25,835 nt of DNA from a virus: the IMG/VR virus record IMGVR_UViG_3300027905_000635, positions 1-25,835 of that record; one strand, 5' to 3'. How positions within the stretch are numbered: position 1 is the first letter of the stretch; each line of letters opens with the position of its first letter. The notes beneath the pieces are model-generated. The model did no database searches. It was not told the origin of the DNA and saw only the letters and a list, made by a program, of their open reading frames with translations. Made by a program: the position numbers and the translations under genes. Positions 25,290 to 25,835 of this stretch are shown piece by piece.

Positions 25290-25835
25290 GTGAGCGAGCC
25301 GCGCCCCCTCAAGCCCAGCGAGGCGGTCCGCTCGCTCGCGAACCGGCTCGCTCGGCCGGTCGACCGGATCCGGCAGGTCGCGGTCCGGCTCGGCGCGCGC
25401 TCGCGGCGGGTCTTCCTCGTCTGGCAGCGCTGGGACGGCGACGAGCGCGGCGACGGCGACCCGTTCGAGGTCGACCGGGTCGAGATCCTCCCGACCCCGG
25501 TGGTCGAGGGGCTCGACGCGGTCGCGCTGACGGCGGTGAGCGCCGGCGTCCTCCCGGTCGGGACGATCCGGGTCTCGCGGGTCTCGGCGACGTTCGCGGA
25601 GAGCACGCTGCGCGGGCTCTTCAGCGTGCGGGCGGGGGTCTTCGAGGAGGTCGAGTGCGGGAGCGCGGCGAGCCGGCTCCTGCCGGCCGGGCCGCACCCG
25701 GCGGACCACGTCCCGCAGCCGGTCTCGTTCTTCTACGAGGTCGTCGAGGACGGGAGGCACGAGGGGCTGCCGCTCCGGCAGAAGTACCGCCTGAGCGCGC
25801 AGCCGACCCTCGACGAGACGAGCGCGCAGTGGCGG
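25290..25835 (+). CDS. Hypothetical protein, cut by the right edge
   Basis: The first 182 residues are visible, with GTG start and no stop before the window ends. It begins (M)SEPRPLKPSEAVRSLANRL, then has mixed strands (RRVFLVWQRWDGDE, VEILPTPVVEGLDAVAL) and SVRAGVFEEVECG, SFFYEVVEDGRHEG. The fold looks like a phage connector or tail-completion type, but I cannot name it. It is leaderless with TAAGCT 7 bases upstream. Neighbouring genes point to the head-tail joining region. Confidence 0.6.
   Translation, partial: MSEPRPLKPSEAVRSLANRLARPVDRIRQVAVRLGARSRRVFLVWQRWDGDERGDGDPFEVDRVEILPTPVVEGLDAVALTAVSAGVLPVGTIRVSRVSATFAESTLRGLFSVRAGVFEEVECGSAASRLLPAGPHPADHVPQPVSFFYEVVEDGRHEGLPLRQKYRLSAQPTLDETSAQWR

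Noticed and set aside
1-25835. tRNA genes and CRISPR arrays
   Set aside because: No T-arm-like GGTTCGA segment with a matching acceptor stem was seen, and no regularly spaced repeats. The seven palindromes are too far apart and irregular for CRISPR.

Overview
This window is part of a tailed double-stranded DNA bacteriophage (or prophage) genome with very high GC, about 70% by eye. Gene content shows this directly: an SPP1/gp6-like portal protein (10119-11861), a Mu F/gp7-like minor head protein (14293-15300), a probable scaffolding protein (18502-19596) followed by the major capsid protein (19791-21203), and at the left a GH25 endolysin, a transglycosylase-like protein, several lipoproteins and large fibre-like proteins. 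No terminase, integrase, tape measure, DNA polymerase, tRNA or CRISPR array is visible. The host is uncertain. The several short lipoproteins suggest a Gram-negative host, and the Asp-Ala-Gly-rich linker behind one lipobox resembles myxobacterial lipoproteins. The TANNNT leaderless promoters fit actinobacterial or Deinococcus-like hosts equally well.

Layout. Positions 1-2200: a minus-strand structural-type gene cut by the left edge, divergent from a CX5R phosphatase, then a small gene, a lipoprotein, the GH25 lysozyme and a small gene. Positions 2200-5621: a palindrome, a candidate small RNA with its own promoter and terminator, a transglycosylase-like lipoprotein, a complete papain-like protease, an Rz1-like lipoprotein, a membrane protein and two unknown probable structural genes. 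Positions 5688-10077: a PKD-like protein, an 834-residue lipobox/beta-helix fibre-like protein, then a tightly coupled small membrane protein, lipoprotein and coiled-coil protein. Positions 10119-17087: portal, an inserted lower-GC minus-strand HNH-like gene, a run of small accessory genes, minor head protein, a DnaA-domain-IV/Zn-ribbon protein and two disordered proteins with the same C-terminal tail. Positions 17127-21203: structural genes, scaffold and capsid. Positions 21264-25835: two minus-strand genes behind a strong terminator, then small unknown genes, several with Cys/His clusters, running off the right edge.

Two genome-wide patterns stand out. First, an 18-bp perfect palindrome (CGGAAACCCGGGTTTCCG) occurs seven times, nearly always within a few bases after a stop codon and in most cases just upstream of a -10 box. 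Second, many genes have no Shine-Dalgarno sequence but carry a -10-like hexamer (TANNNT, or CATGAT followed by GGG) 6-8 bases before ATG/GTG, so they should be transcribed as leaderless mRNAs. Four divergent gene pairs use back-to-back or overlapping copies of this signal. Genes with an evident Shine-Dalgarno include the transglycosylase, protease, capsid and scaffold genes, so the phage appears to use two initiation modes.
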